Source: Tepidibacter thalassicus DSM 15285
GTDB taxonomy: Bacteria; Bacillota; Clostridia; Peptostreptococcales; Peptostreptococcaceae
Direction: 5' to 3'
DNA length: 64,000 bases
Assembly: GCF_900129915.1 (NCBI RefSeq)
Contig: NZ_FQXH01000006.1
Span: 1 to 64,000 of the forward strand
Part shown: positions 18,099 through 27,230 of the stretch, piece after piece
Layout: every line of letters starts with the position of its first letter
Position numbering within the stretch: position 1 is the first letter of the stretch
Made by a program: the position numbers and the translations under genes
The notes under the pieces: model-generated
Database searches by the model: none
What the model was told of the DNA's origin: nothing
The model's input: the letters and a program-made list of their open reading frames with translations, nothing else

Positions 18099-19052
18099 TT
18101 ATTCATAAAATGCAAGAGCTCCTGCTCCTACTAATCCACAATCTTCTCTTTGAGCCTTTTTAATTTCACATATTTCTCTACTTGGTTTTAAAGACATACT
18201 ATTAATTGTACTTATCATCTTATCATAAAACATATCCAAACAATTTGAAACTCCTCCACCTATACTAATCTTTTCTGGATTATAAAGAGCTATTATATTA
18301 AAAAGACCTATACCTAGGTAATATCCCTCATTCTCTACTATCTCAAGAGCTAATTTATCTCCCTTTTTAGCTGCTTCAAATACATGCTCAGCTTTTAATT
18401 TACCTTCTCCTTTTATCTGTGAAATCAAACTTTCATTTCCTTGTAAAAGTTTTTCCTCTGCTATTCTCTCTATAGCAGTTCCTGAAGCAAACGCCTCTAA
18501 ACATCCATTATTTCCACAATTACATTTAGGTCCATTTATACTTATAATCGTATGACCTACTTCAAATGCATTTGAATTTGCTCCTCTTTGAAGTTTGCCA
18601 TCTATTATTGCTCCTCCACCAACTCCTGTGCTTACTGTTATATATATAAAATTTCTTGAATTTTTTCCAAACCCAAACAAATACTCTCCTAAAGCAGCTG
18701 CATTGCCATCATTTTCAAGTTTTATAGGAATATCCTTAAAATCTTCAGAAAGAGCTTTTACCACTTCAACATTTTTCCATCCTTTTAAATTTGCACTCTC
18801 TATTATTACTCCTCTTTCACTATCTAAAGGTCCAGGAGATCCTATTCCTATTCCCTTCAAATCTTCCTTTTTTAAATTAAGTCTATTTAACAATTCATAA
18901 ATAGTATTTTTAATATTATTTAAAGCATTTTCCGGTCCCTTCTCAACTTCTGTCGGAATCTTAATATTATCTAAAACTTCTCCATCTTTTGTCATAATAC
19001 CTATATTTATCTTCGTTCCTCCTAAATCAATTGCACAGTATAAATTCTTCAT
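18099..19052 (-). CDS. ROK family sugar kinase, probable glucokinase
   Basis: It would phosphorylate glucose released inside the cell by the operon's glucosidase. The 317 residues show the N-terminal ATP motif IDLGGTKINIGI, sugar-binding LENDGNAAALGE with the catalytic Asp, ATP site VSTGVGGGAI, the EVGH motif and the ROK zinc motif CNCGNNGCLEAFASG. Position between the binding protein and the permeases supports the role. Other hexoses or N-acetyl sugars cannot be excluded. Confidence 0.87.
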   Translation of the reverse strand: MKNLYCAIDLGGTKINIGIMTKDGEVLDNIKIPTEVEKGPENALNNIKNTIYELLNRLNLKKEDLKGIGIGSPGPLDSERGVIIESANLKGWKNVEVVKALSEDFKDIPIKLENDGNAAALGEYLFGFGKNSRNFIYITVSTGVGGGAIIDGKLQRGANSNAFEVGHTIISINGPKCNCGNNGCLEAFASGTAIERIAEEKLLQGNESLISQIKGEGKLKAEHVFEAAKKGDKLALEIVENEGYYLGIGLFNIIALYNPEKISIGGGVSNCLDMFYDKMISTINSMSLKPSREICEIKKAQREDCGLVGAGALAFYE

Positions 19053-19085
19053 CTATTTTCACCTCTATTTATTATTTTTTTAAAA

Positions 19086-19110
19086 TAGGAAAGTCTAATA
19101 GACTTTCCTA
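19086..19110 (-). terminator. Intercistronic stem-loop after the binding-protein gene
   Basis: TAGGAAAGTC, a five-base loop and its complement lie between the binding-protein gene and the ROK kinase. Such partial terminators allow excess binding protein relative to downstream genes. Confidence 0.6.
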
Positions 19111-19116
19111 ATAAAT

Positions 19117-20430
19117 TTATTTTCTCGCATCAGCCCAAGTAGCTTTAGCATTTTCAACTAATTTTTCCCAAGTTATTTTTCCAGAAAGATAATTTTGTAT
19201 ATCTGTACCAAGCTTTTCTTGTCCCCATCCTGTAGGGTAACCCATAAATACCCATGGCATAGTTTTACCTTCATTAGAATATTTTAATATATCTTTTGCA
19301 AGTGGATCTTTTGGTTGTAAATTATCTCCTTCATATCCTTTTAAAGCTGGTATAAATTTAAATTCATTTATTATTAAATCTTTTCCTTCATCAGAAGTAT
19401 ATAACCAATTCAAGAAATCTTTTGCTACCTTTTTAACTTCATCATCTTTTCCATTGTTTATAGCCCAATACATAGGAACTCCTACAGGTATAGAATCTTC
19501 TTTTACTCCTTCAAGTGGTATAGGAAGTATTCCTATATTTTTAGCTAATTCTTCATCAATACCTTCTATACTTCCATAAGCCCAGTTACCTTGTTGAATT
19601 AAAGCTACTTGTCCTAATGAAAATAACTCTTCAACTTGAGTAGAATAATCTACACTATTTAAAGAAGCCTTAGTTCCATCTGGCTTATATCCATAATCAG
19701 CTTGAAGATCTACAAGTTTTTTAAGAGCATCTGCATATTTAAACTCTATATTTTTTGCATTAAATGTATCTTTTATATTTGAAAACTCATTTGAGAATGC
19801 AACATTTGATAAATGAAGTCCAGTTACCCAAGTTTCCTTAGCAGGAAAAGCAAATACTGATTTTAATCCTAACTCTTTCTTTTTTGAATCAAGAGTTTTT
19901 ACTGCATTTTCTAAATCAGCAAAAGACTTTATACTTTCTGGATCTATTCCAGCTTTTTTAAATATTTCCTTATTATATATAAATCCATATCCTTCTTGAT
20001 TAAACGGCATTCCGTATATTTTTCCATCTTTTGTTACGGCATCTAGAACACCTTTAAAAGTTTGAGATACCCATGGTTCATTGCTTAAATCTTCTAATTT
20101 TTCTTTCCAATCTATTACATCTTGAATTCCACCAACATTGAATATTGCAGGTTCTTCTCCAGATGCAAACTTAGATTTTAAAGCTGCACCATAGTCATCT
20201 CCTCCACCTACAGTTTGTATATTTATTTTTACATTAGGATTTTTCTCCATATACATTTTTGCTGCTTTTTCTAATGCATCTTTAGCTTCTACTTTAAACT
20301 GGAAAATATCTACATTTACTTTTTTTCCATTATCAGCAGTTTCTTGATTCGAAGAACCACAAGCCGTTAATGATAACATCAACGCCAAAACACACGCAAA
20401 TACTGAAAATAATTTCTTTTTAATTTTCAC
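19117..20430 (-). CDS. Sugar ABC transporter substrate-binding lipoprotein, MalE type
   Basis: The extracellular receptor of the CUT1 importer. A lipoprotein signal peptide ends in LSLTACGSS, where Cys22 or 23 would be acylated. The body is a family 1 solute-binding protein with YGMPFNQEGYGFIYNKEIFKKAGI and VPMYWAINNGKDDEVKK segments. The start is a GTG nine bases after AAGGAG. First gene of the operon, with a LacI-type operator at 20466-20481 just upstream. The ligand is inferred as malto- or isomalto-oligosaccharide from the neighbours. Confidence 0.9.
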   Translation of the reverse strand: MKIKKKLFSVFACVLALMLSLTACGSSNQETADNGKKVNVDIFQFKVEAKDALEKAAKMYMEKNPNVKINIQTVGGGDDYGAALKSKFASGEEPAIFNVGGIQDVIDWKEKLEDLSNEPWVSQTFKGVLDAVTKDGKIYGMPFNQEGYGFIYNKEIFKKAGIDPESIKSFADLENAVKTLDSKKKELGLKSVFAFPAKETWVTGLHLSNVAFSNEFSNIKDTFNAKNIEFKYADALKKLVDLQADYGYKPDGTKASLNSVDYSTQVEELFSLGQVALIQQGNWAYGSIEGIDEELAKNIGILPIPLEGVKEDSIPVGVPMYWAINNGKDDEVKKVAKDFLNWLYTSDEGKDLIINEFKFIPALKGYEGDNLQPKDPLAKDILKYSNEGKTMPWVFMGYPTGWGQEKLGTDIQNYLSGKITWEKLVENAKATWADARK

Positions 20431-20465
20431 CTTTCACCACTCCTTTTTTATAATTTCACAAGCTA

Positions 20466-20481
20466 ATGCAAACGATTGCAT
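20466..20481. promoter_or_regulatory. LacI-type operator, ABC operon
   Basis: ATGCAAACGATTGCAT, a near-perfect palindrome with CG centre, about 35 bp upstream of the binding-protein start. It is part of a set with 21616, 27017 and 27079. Confidence 0.8.
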
Positions 20482-20498
20482 CAACTTTTAAATTTTTT

Positions 20499-20557
20499 TC
20501 TATAGATTTAAAAAATCTATAGAATTTATATAAATCTAATAAAATTTATTAGATTTA
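20499..20557 (-). other. Two AT-rich stem-loops between regulator and ABC operon
   Basis: Inverted repeats at 20499-20523 (TCTATAGATTT arms) and 20533-20557 (AAATCTAATAAA-type arms) fill the gap. The second may end the regulator transcript, but no clear T run follows on that strand. Confidence 0.4.
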
Positions 20558-20560
20558 TAA

Positions 20561-21580
20561 CTAAATTAATTTCGTAGATTCCCTTTCTATAATTTTATAT
20601 TCTACAATTTCTTTACTATTCTCATTTTTTTTATTTTTCAATATATTAAATAATTTTTTACAAGCTATTTTACCTAATTCCAATGAATTTATATCTATAG
20701 AAGTTATAGATGGATTTGCATATTTTGCTAAAAAACTATTGTTAAAACTAGCAAGCATTATATCTTGTGGAACTCTATATTTTTCTTCCTTTATTTTTTT
20801 CATAGCTCCAAGACTCATTAAATCATCTGATACTATAATTGCATCAGGTATATTTTTTAGCTTTAACAACTCACCTGTAAGTTTATATCCACTTTCTTCT
20901 AAAAATTTATCAGATATAAAATAATTTTCATTAAACTCTAAATTATTATCGCTCAATGCTTTTTTATATCCCTCAAATCTATTTTTAATAACTACAGAGT
21001 GAAGTTCCCCACCTATAAATGCTATATTTTTTCTCCCCTTTTTAATTAAAAGAGAAGTCAATTCATAAGATGCCTTTTTATTATCATTATCTACACTAGG
21101 TATATCATCGTATTCAAGACACGATCCTATCAGAACAAATGGAACTTTATTTTCTCTTAAATATTTTATAGATTCATCATTTTCATTAGAACGAGTTAAA
21201 ATTAAACCATCTACTTTTTTCCCCTTAATTAAACACTTTAAAATATCTATTTCATCTTCATTTTTACGACTAGTAGAAATTAATATATCATAACAATTTT
21301 TAGATGCAACTAAACTTATTCCTCTTAAAGATTCTTGAAAAAATGGATTCATAAATATATCTTCTGAACCATACGGCATTATAACTCCTATTGTATTTGT
21401 CTTATTATTTGCAAGACTTCTAGCTATTGAATTAGGATAATAACCAAGCTCCTTCATAACTTCTAAAACTTTTTTTTTAGTTCTTTCACTTATTCTTGAA
21501 TCATCAGATACGACTCGTGAAACTGTAGAAGGAGATACTCCTGCTTTTTTTGCTACATCTTTTAGTGTGACATTTTTCAT
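20561..21580 (-). CDS. LacI family transcriptional regulator of alpha-glucoside use
   Basis: A repressor of the MalR/LacI type. The N-terminal HTH reads TLKDVAKKAGVSPSTVSRVV and the hinge helix ...YYPNSIARSLANNKT; residues about 60-339 form the periplasmic-binding-protein-like effector domain. It lies between the two alpha-glucoside operons, and matching operators precede the ABC operon, the PTS operon and the gene itself. This implies one regulon with self-control. Effector unknown. Confidence 0.9.
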   Translation of the reverse strand: MKNVTLKDVAKKAGVSPSTVSRVVSDDSRISERTKKKVLEVMKELGYYPNSIARSLANNKTNTIGVIMPYGSEDIFMNPFFQESLRGISLVASKNCYDILISTSRKNEDEIDILKCLIKGKKVDGLILTRSNENDESIKYLRENKVPFVLIGSCLEYDDIPSVDNDNKKASYELTSLLIKKGRKNIAFIGGELHSVVIKNRFEGYKKALSDNNLEFNENYFISDKFLEESGYKLTGELLKLKNIPDAIIVSDDLMSLGAMKKIKEEKYRVPQDIMLASFNNSFLAKYANPSITSIDINSLELGKIACKKLFNILKNKKNENSKEIVEYKIIERESTKLI

Positions 21581-21615
21581 TACTACTCCTCCTTGTAAAT
21601 ATTATTATTTAAACC

Positions 21616-21631
21616 ATGCAATCGTTTGCAT
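21616..21631. promoter_or_regulatory. LacI-type operator, regulator gene
   Basis: ATGCAATCGTTTGCAT about 35 bp before the regulator start and about 15 bp downstream of its -10 box, so binding would block the start or early elongation. The flank GTTGATGCAA is shared with the operator at 20466 read on the minus strand. Confidence 0.8.
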
Positions 21632-21647
21632 CAACCTTTGTAATGTA

Positions 21648-21676
21648 ATTGTAACATGTGTTTTTTTTCAAATCAA
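21648..21676 (-). promoter_or_regulatory. Promoter of the LacI-type regulator
   Basis: TTGATT, 17 bases, TACAAT on the minus strand. Confidence 0.55.
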
Positions 21677-21702
21677 GAATAAGTTTTTATTTTTCTAATT
21701 TT

Positions 21703-22815
21703 TTATAATATTATGTTCACTTCATTTTCTTTATCAAATAAATGTATTTTATTAGCATCCATAGCTAAAATCACTTCTTCATCATCTTTTAATTTATATC
21801 TAGCATTTAATCTAGCTGTCATGCTTTGTCCTCCGACATTTAAATAAGCATAGATTTCTGCTCCCATATTTTCTTTAAGTTCTACTTTTGCTTTAAAAGA
21901 AGTTTCTTTAGAATTATCTATAAACACTTTTTCCATGTGAATATTTTCTGGTCTAATTCCTAAAATAACATTTTTTCCTATATATCCTTTTTCTTTTAAT
22001 ATTTTTCCTTTTCCTAAAGGTATATTTATTTTTATATCAGCAAATGAAGCTATTATGTCTTTCCCTTCTTCAGTAATTAAAACATCTATAAAATTCATTT
22101 GAGGAGATCCTATAAATCCTGCAACAAACATATTAATAGGATTATCATAAAGTTCTTGAGGAGTATCTATTTGTTGAACTATTCCATCTTTCATTACAAC
22201 TATTCTATCTCCCATAGTCATAGCTTCAACTTGATCATGTGTTACATATATAAAAGTAGTTCCCAATTTTTTATGAAGCTTACTTATTTCTGTTCTCATT
22301 TGAGTTCTAAGCTTTGCATCTAAATTTGACAAAGGCTCATCCATTAAAAATACCTTTGGCTCTCTAACTATAGCTCTCCCTAAAGCAACTCTTTGTCTTT
22401 GTCCACCTGATAAAGCTTTAGGCTTTCTATCTAACAAATGTTCCAAATCTAATATTTTAGCAGCTTCTTTGACCTTTTTATCTATTTCTTCTTTTGGAAC
22501 TTTTCTAAGCTTTAATCCAAATGCCATATTATCATAAACACTCATATGTGGATATAATGCATAATTTTGAAAAACCATTGCTATATCTCTATCTTTAGGT
22601 GGGAGATTATTTACAAGCTTATCACCTATATACAATTCTCCTGAAGTTATATCTTCAAGACCTGCTATCATTCTTAAAGTAGTCGATTTACCACAACCTG
22701 AAGGACCTACTAATACTATAAATTCCTTATCATTTATATCTATATTCACATTTTTTACAGCTTTATACCCATTATCATACTCCTTACATATATTCTTTAA
22801 AGTTAAACTTGCCAT
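21703..22815 (-). CDS. ugpC: Sugar ABC transporter ATPase, UgpC/MsmX type
   Basis: The energy subunit for CUT1 sugar importers. Walker A is GPSGCGKST (about 37), the signature [16 protein letters not shown] (about 135), Walker [17 protein letters not shown], and the His switch [12 protein letters not shown]-terminal TOBE domain (from about 235) is typical of MsmX/UgpC/MalK. It is the last gene of the PTS operon and has no permease beside it; the importer at 16389-20430 lacks an ATPase. MsmX-type ATPases often serve several importers. Confidence 0.93.
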   Translation of the reverse strand: MASLTLKNICKEYDNGYKAVKNVNIDINDKEFIVLVGPSGCGKSTTLRMIAGLEDITSGELYIGDKLVNNLPPKDRDIAMVFQNYALYPHMSVYDNMAFGLKLRKVPKEEIDKKVKEAAKILDLEHLLDRKPKALSGGQRQRVALGRAIVREPKVFLMDEPLSNLDAKLRTQMRTEISKLHKKLGTTFIYVTHDQVEAMTMGDRIVVMKDGIVQQIDTPQELYDNPINMFVAGFIGSPQMNFIDVLITEEGKDIIASFADIKINIPLGKGKILKEKGYIGKNVILGIRPENIHMEKVFIDNSKETSFKAKVELKENMGAEIYAYLNVGGQSMTARLNARYKLKDDEEVILAMDANKIHLFDKENEVNIIL

Positions 22816-22835
22816 AAAATCAACTCCCTTAAAAT

Positions 22836-23630
22836 TTATTTAAATTTAATTTCAGTCTCTACTCCAAAATGATCTGATATAATCGGTTTATTTATATTAT
22901 TAAATATGACTTTTGAATAATTTACTCTTAACATCTTATTTGTAAACACAATATCAAGTCTTAAATCCTGTTTATTTCTCTCCCAACCTGCAATTTTTCC
23001 TTTCACAGTAATACCTTCATCTTTTTCTTGCGCTAATTTATATGTATCATATAATCCGCAGTTGATTAAATAGTCATATCCTTCTCCTCTTATAAATGCA
23101 TTATTGTTAAAATCTCCCATCAAAAAACACAGTTCATTTTTATTTACTTTTTCAATAAGATTATCTACTTGTATCTTAAAAGGTTCTTCACTATCATTCC
23201 ACCATCCAAGATGACAAGAATAAAATGATATAGGCATATTATAATAGAAAATTTTAACTCCAACTACCTTTCTTGTTTTCCAAAAATCAACATCCACGCT
23301 TTGTGATACGAAAAATGAATATTTTTCTATAATAGGATGCTTAGTTAAAAGAGCAACCCCTTCTTCATAAACATCATATCCAATATGAGAAAAATCCCAA
23401 ACAAACTCATAATCACTCACACCAATTTTTTCAAGTTCTTTCAATAACACAAAGGCAAAATTATCTTTTTTAATATTATTAAAAACCTTTTCTTCATCTA
23501 TCGATTGACTAACTTCTTGTAATGCAATAACATCATACTCTTTTTCTTTAATGGTTTTTGCCAAACATTTTATTTTCTCTATTTGATTTTCCTCTTGCCA
23601 AGAATGACAATTTAATGTTAATAACTTCAT
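22836..23630 (-). CDS. Endonuclease/exonuclease/phosphatase (EEP) superfamily hydrolase
   Basis: The 264 residues have the EEP fold signatures: [18 protein letters not shown] (metal-binding Glu), [28 protein letters not shown] and [11 protein letters not shown]. No signal peptide, so it acts in the cytoplasm. It starts 5 bp after the PTS gene with its ribosome site inside that gene. Similar EEP proteins accompany maltose-type operons in Firmicutes, but the substrate (sugar phosphate, lipid or nucleic acid) is not known. Confidence 0.8.
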   Translation of the reverse strand: MKLLTLNCHSWQEENQIEKIKCLAKTIKEKEYDVIALQEVSQSIDEEKVFNNIKKDNFAFVLLKELEKIGVSDYEFVWDFSHIGYDVYEEGVALLTKHPIIEKYSFFVSQSVDVDFWKTRKVVGVKIFYYNMPISFYSCHLGWWNDSEEPFKIQVDNLIEKVNKNELCFLMGDFNNNAFIRGEGYDYLINCGLYDTYKLAQEKDEGITVKGKIAGWERNKQDLRLDIVFTNKMLRVNYSKVIFNNINKPIISDHFGVETEIKFK

Positions 23631-23634
23631 AAGT

Positions 23635-25287
23635 TTAAGCTCCTAACAAATCTTGAATATCAGATTTTAATACATCTGCCTTTGGACCATATACAGCTTG
23701 AACCCCTCTATCTTTTACAATCAATCCTAATGCCCCATTTTGTCTCCATTCTTTCTCATTTGCTACTGAATTTAATTCTTTTACAGTTACACGTAGACGA
23801 GTCATACAAGCATCTACTTCTACAATATTTTCTCTACCACCTAATAATGTAATAACCTTTGTCGCTAAATCTTTATTTTTCGTATTTTTGTCTGAACTTC
23901 CTTTATTAGATATTTCTTCTGTTTCAATATAATTTCCTGCACGACCAGGAGTTGGTATATTTAGTTTCTTTATTAAAACGTTAAATACAGTAAAATTAAT
24001 ACCGAAAAACACTGCACATGTAACTACAAAATTAATAATATCTTTTACTAATCCTGCATTTATAATCATAGGTGTACGAGTTAATAACTCTATAAATCCA
24101 AAAGCATGAATACGTAAATTTATAATATCAGATATTGCAAATGCTAAACCTGTTATAATAGCATAAACAATATATAATATTGGAGAAACAAACATAAACA
24201 TAAATTCTATAGGTTCTGTAACTCCTGTTAAAAATACTGCTAATGCTGCTGAAAAGAACATAGACTTGTATTTATCTTTTTTATCTTTATCAACATTCAT
24301 GTACATAGCTAAAGCAACTCCAAGTAAAGATGCTGAAGAACCTATTATTTGACCTACTTTAAAACGTGCTGGAACAACATTTGCTAATAAATTTTTGTAT
24401 CCAGAAATATCTCCAGCAACTTTTAAATTGTTTAAATCATTAATCCATGCAAGCCATAATGGATCTTGCCCAGCCACCACTTGACCTGCTTTTGCACCTG
24501 TTAAAATAGTATATGCACCACCAAGTTCTGTATAATTCATCGGAATTGTAAGCATATGATGAAGTCCAAATGGTAGTAATAAACGTTCTAATGTACCATA
24601 AATAAACGGTGCAACAATTGGAGCACTATCCTTTGATGTTGCAATCCAACGTCCAAAACCATTTAATCCACTTTGTATAAACGGCCAAAATAAAGATAAA
24701 ATTATAGCAGTAATTACAGAGCCTAAAATAACAACAAATGGAACAAAACGTTTGCCATTGAAAAACGCAAGTGATTTTGGTAATTTATCAAAATTATAAT
24801 ACTTATTATATAGAGAAGCTCCTAAAAATCCCGAAATTATTCCAACAAATACTCCCATATTAAGCGCTGGAGCACCAAGTATAGAAGTAAAATAATCTTT
24901 TACAACTAAATCACCAGCTAATAACGAAGATACTACTGAATTTGGATCATTTAACATTGAATTATTAACTCCAAACACACAACCTGTAATACGGTTAATA
25001 AGTATAAAAGCTAACAAAGCTGCAAATGCACCACCAGCTCGCTCTTTTGCCCATGAACCACCAATTGCAACTGCAAATAACACATGTAAATTAACAATAA
25101 TAGCCCATCCAATGTCTTCCATAACCCTGGCAATAGTTTGAAATGCAACAACATCTCCAGTCAACATTGCTATTAATTTACCCATAGAAATCATAAGACC
25201 AGCAGCCGGCATAACCGCCACCACAACTAATAATGCTTTTCCAAATTTCTGCCAAAAATCAAACGACATAAATTGCATTTTCTTCAT
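23635..25287 (-). CDS. PTS transporter IICB, maltose/alpha-glucoside (glucose superfamily)
   Basis: Takes up and phosphorylates a sugar at the expense of PEP. Residues 1-435 form the membrane IIC domain with about ten helices and the MPAAGLMISMGKL and LLLPFGLHHMLTIPMNY motifs. A linker leads to the IIB domain, whose phosphorylated Cys is in EVDACMTRLRVTV (about 490). No IIA domain is fused or nearby, so a IIA must come from elsewhere. Sequence and context with a GH13_31 enzyme favour maltose or another alpha-glucoside (MalP/AglA/GlvC-like) over glucose. Confidence 0.88.
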   Translation of the reverse strand: MKKMQFMSFDFWQKFGKALLVVVAVMPAAGLMISMGKLIAMLTGDVVAFQTIARVMEDIGWAIIVNLHVLFAVAIGGSWAKERAGGAFAALLAFILINRITGCVFGVNNSMLNDPNSVVSSLLAGDLVVKDYFTSILGAPALNMGVFVGIISGFLGASLYNKYYNFDKLPKSLAFFNGKRFVPFVVILGSVITAIILSLFWPFIQSGLNGFGRWIATSKDSAPIVAPFIYGTLERLLLPFGLHHMLTIPMNYTELGGAYTILTGAKAGQVVAGQDPLWLAWINDLNNLKVAGDISGYKNLLANVVPARFKVGQIIGSSASLLGVALAMYMNVDKDKKDKYKSMFFSAALAVFLTGVTEPIEFMFMFVSPILYIVYAIITGLAFAISDIINLRIHAFGFIELLTRTPMIINAGLVKDIINFVVTCAVFFGINFTVFNVLIKKLNIPTPGRAGNYIETEEISNKGSSDKNTKNKDLATKVITLLGGRENIVEVDACMTRLRVTVKELNSVANEKEWRQNGALGLIVKDRGVQAVYGPKADVLKSDIQDLLGA

Positions 25288-25324
25288 TTGTTATTCCTCC
25301 TAAATTCTTTTTTAGATTTTCTGA

Positions 25325-26989
25325 TTAGACAATACTGTAAACTCTTGCTTCATATGCTTTTAGTACAAATTTTGTTATATCATCATGATATCCAACAGTA
25401 TAATTAGATAATAATAATCCATTATATTTTAATTTAAAATTATCATAATCATATAAAGCTTCTCTATCTGTTAAATTACAAATAACAACTGCTTTTTGAT
25501 TATCAAAAGTTCTTATATAAGCATAAATTTGCTCATCATTTTCTAAAATAAGATCATATTTTCCATATGTAAATATTTCATTTTCTTTCCTAATGCGAAT
25601 CATCTTCTTATAAAAATTCAATATAGAATTAGGATCTTTTTGTTGTTTTGCTACATTAATTTCTTTGTAGTTTGGATTAATTTTAAGCCATGGCGTTGCA
25701 GTTGTAAAACCTGCATTTTCAGATTCATCCCACTGCATAGGCGTACGAGCATTATCTCTTGAAGTTGCCCAAACAACATTCATTATATCTTCATAAGATA
25801 TACCTTGATCCTTTTTAATATAGTACATATTTTTTGTTCTCACATCATTGTAATCTTCAATACTTTCAAACTTAACATTAGTCATACCAATTTCTTGACC
25901 TTGATAAATAAAAGGTGTTCCTTGCATCATAAAATACATAACAGCCAATGATGTTGCACTTTCACGCCAATATTTTTTATCATTTCCCCAAGTAGAAACA
26001 GCACGTGGTATGTCATGATTTTCAATATATAATGCATTCCAACCTTTTCCTTCAAGACCTTTTTGCCACTTTGTGAAAACCTTTTTCAAACCTATAATAT
26101 CCAACTCTTTATTAGTTTCAGCATCCCATAAATCCAAATGTTCAAATTGAAAAACCATATTAAATTTACCTTTTTGTTCACCAACCCAAAGCTCTGCATC
26201 TTCAACCTTGACACCATTAGCTTCACCAACTGTCATTATGTCATATTTTGAAAAAGTATTATATTTTAGTTCTTCAAGATATTCATGAATTCCTTCTACA
26301 TTCATATGTTTATCAAATGAAGGAACATATTTAAGTCCTTTTGGATTAGGCATATCCTTTAATCCTTCTTCTTTTTTTATATGACTAATAGCATCAACTC
26401 TAAAACCATCAATACCTTTGTCTAACCACCAATTAATCATATTATAAATAGCTTTTCTTACTTCAGAATTTTCCCAGTTTAAATCTGGCTGTTTTTTAGA
26501 AAACAAATGCAAGAAATACTGATCAGTATTTTCATCATATTCCCAAGCAGAACCCCCAAAAATACTTTCCCAATTATTAGGCTCTTCTCCATTTTTTCCA
26601 TCACGCCATATATACCAATCACGTTTTGGATTATTTTTTGAAGAACGAGATTCAATAAACCATGGATGTTCATCACTTGTATGATTAATAACTAAATCAA
26701 TTATAAGTTTCATACCTCTCTTATGAACTTCATTTAAAAGCTCATCAAAATCGTCCATTGTACCAAATTCATCCATAATATCTTGATAATCACTTATATC
26801 ATATCCATTATCATCATTTGGCGATTTATACATTGGACAAATCCAAATAACATCAATCCCTAAATCCTTCAAATAATCTAATTTTGATATAATACCTTGT
26901 AAATCACCAATTCCATCCTTATTTGAATCCATAAAACTCCTTGGATATATTTGATAAGCAACAGACTCTTTCCACCATGCCTTCTTCAT
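25325..26989 (-). CDS. malL: GH13_31 alpha-glucosidase, alpha-1,4 type (Ala200)
   Basis: Paralogue of the enzyme at 14725 and first gene of the PTS operon. The 554 residues keep the catalytic triad: Asp199 in GFRVDAISH, Glu256 in TVGEANG, Asp326 in ENHDIPR. Ala follows the nucleophile at 200, as in Geobacillus alpha-1,4-glucosidase, in contrast to Val in the ABC-linked paralogue. It would split maltose-type substrates or their phosphates entering by the PTS. Trehalose-6-phosphate hydrolase is a possible alternative given the PTS partner. Two operators and a leader hairpin lie upstream. Confidence 0.87.
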   Translation of the reverse strand: MKKAWWKESVAYQIYPRSFMDSNKDGIGDLQGIISKLDYLKDLGIDVIWICPMYKSPNDDNGYDISDYQDIMDEFGTMDDFDELLNEVHKRGMKLIIDLVINHTSDEHPWFIESRSSKNNPKRDWYIWRDGKNGEEPNNWESIFGGSAWEYDENTDQYFLHLFSKKQPDLNWENSEVRKAIYNMINWWLDKGIDGFRVDAISHIKKEEGLKDMPNPKGLKYVPSFDKHMNVEGIHEYLEELKYNTFSKYDIMTVGEANGVKVEDAELWVGEQKGKFNMVFQFEHLDLWDAETNKELDIIGLKKVFTKWQKGLEGKGWNALYIENHDIPRAVSTWGNDKKYWRESATSLAVMYFMMQGTPFIYQGQEIGMTNVKFESIEDYNDVRTKNMYYIKKDQGISYEDIMNVVWATSRDNARTPMQWDESENAGFTTATPWLKINPNYKEINVAKQQKDPNSILNFYKKMIRIRKENEIFTYGKYDLILENDEQIYAYIRTFDNQKAVVICNLTDREALYDYDNFKLKYNGLLLSNYTVGYHDDITKFVLKAYEARVYSIV

Positions 26990-27016
26990 AAAATAAATCT
27001 CCTTTCTTTACATTCT

Positions 27017-27032
27017 ATGCAAGCGCTTGCAC
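27017..27032. promoter_or_regulatory. LacI-type operator, PTS operon, proximal
   Basis: ATGCAAGCGCTTGCAC, 28 bp before the malL-type start, inside the inferred leader. The resemblance to CcpA cre sites is only partial. Confidence 0.75.
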
Positions 27033-27048
27033 AAAATTTAAAAAAATA

Positions 27049-27079
27049 TTAAATAATAAAATATTATTTTATTATTTAA
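27049..27079 (-). terminator. Leader hairpin between the two PTS-operon operators
   Basis: Perfect 13-bp arms (TTAAATAATAAAA and complement) with a five-base loop, followed on the minus strand by TATTTTTTT. It looks like a terminator in the leader; the all-A/T stem makes it weak. Confidence 0.45.
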
Positions 27080-27094
27080 TGCAAGCGTTTGCAT
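27079..27094. promoter_or_regulatory. LacI-type operator, PTS operon, distal
   Basis: ATGCAAGCGTTTGCAT, 62 bp centre-to-centre from the proximal operator, close to six helical turns, a spacing that would allow a repressor loop. Confidence 0.8.
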
Positions 27095-27133
27095 AGAATT
27101 TTAAAACATCCCCTTAAACTATATTACAATATT

Positions 27134-27162
27134 AATTTATAATAAATTTACCAATAAGTCAA
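27134..27162 (-). promoter_or_regulatory. Promoter of the PTS operon
   Basis: TTGACT, 17 bases, TAAATT on the minus strand. Both operators lie downstream of it. Confidence 0.6.
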
Positions 27163-27190
27163 CATTTTTTTTATAATTTCTACATTTTTA

Positions 27191-27220
27191 TTACCTCATA
27201 CCTTATAAGGTATGAGGTAA
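27191..27220 (-). terminator. Terminator after the Lys/Glu-rich secreted protein
   Basis: A perfect 30-bp palindrome centred on CCTTATAAGG, 10 bp past the stop, followed by ATAAAAATG on the minus strand. Confidence 0.75.
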
Positions 27221-27230
27221 TATTTATTTT

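Noticed and set aside
20466-27094. Operators read as CcpA cre sites
   Set aside because: The inner bases keep a TTGCA half at odds with the usual WWWCA of cre, and the LacI-type gene lies among the sites. A CcpA role is not excluded but is the weaker reading.
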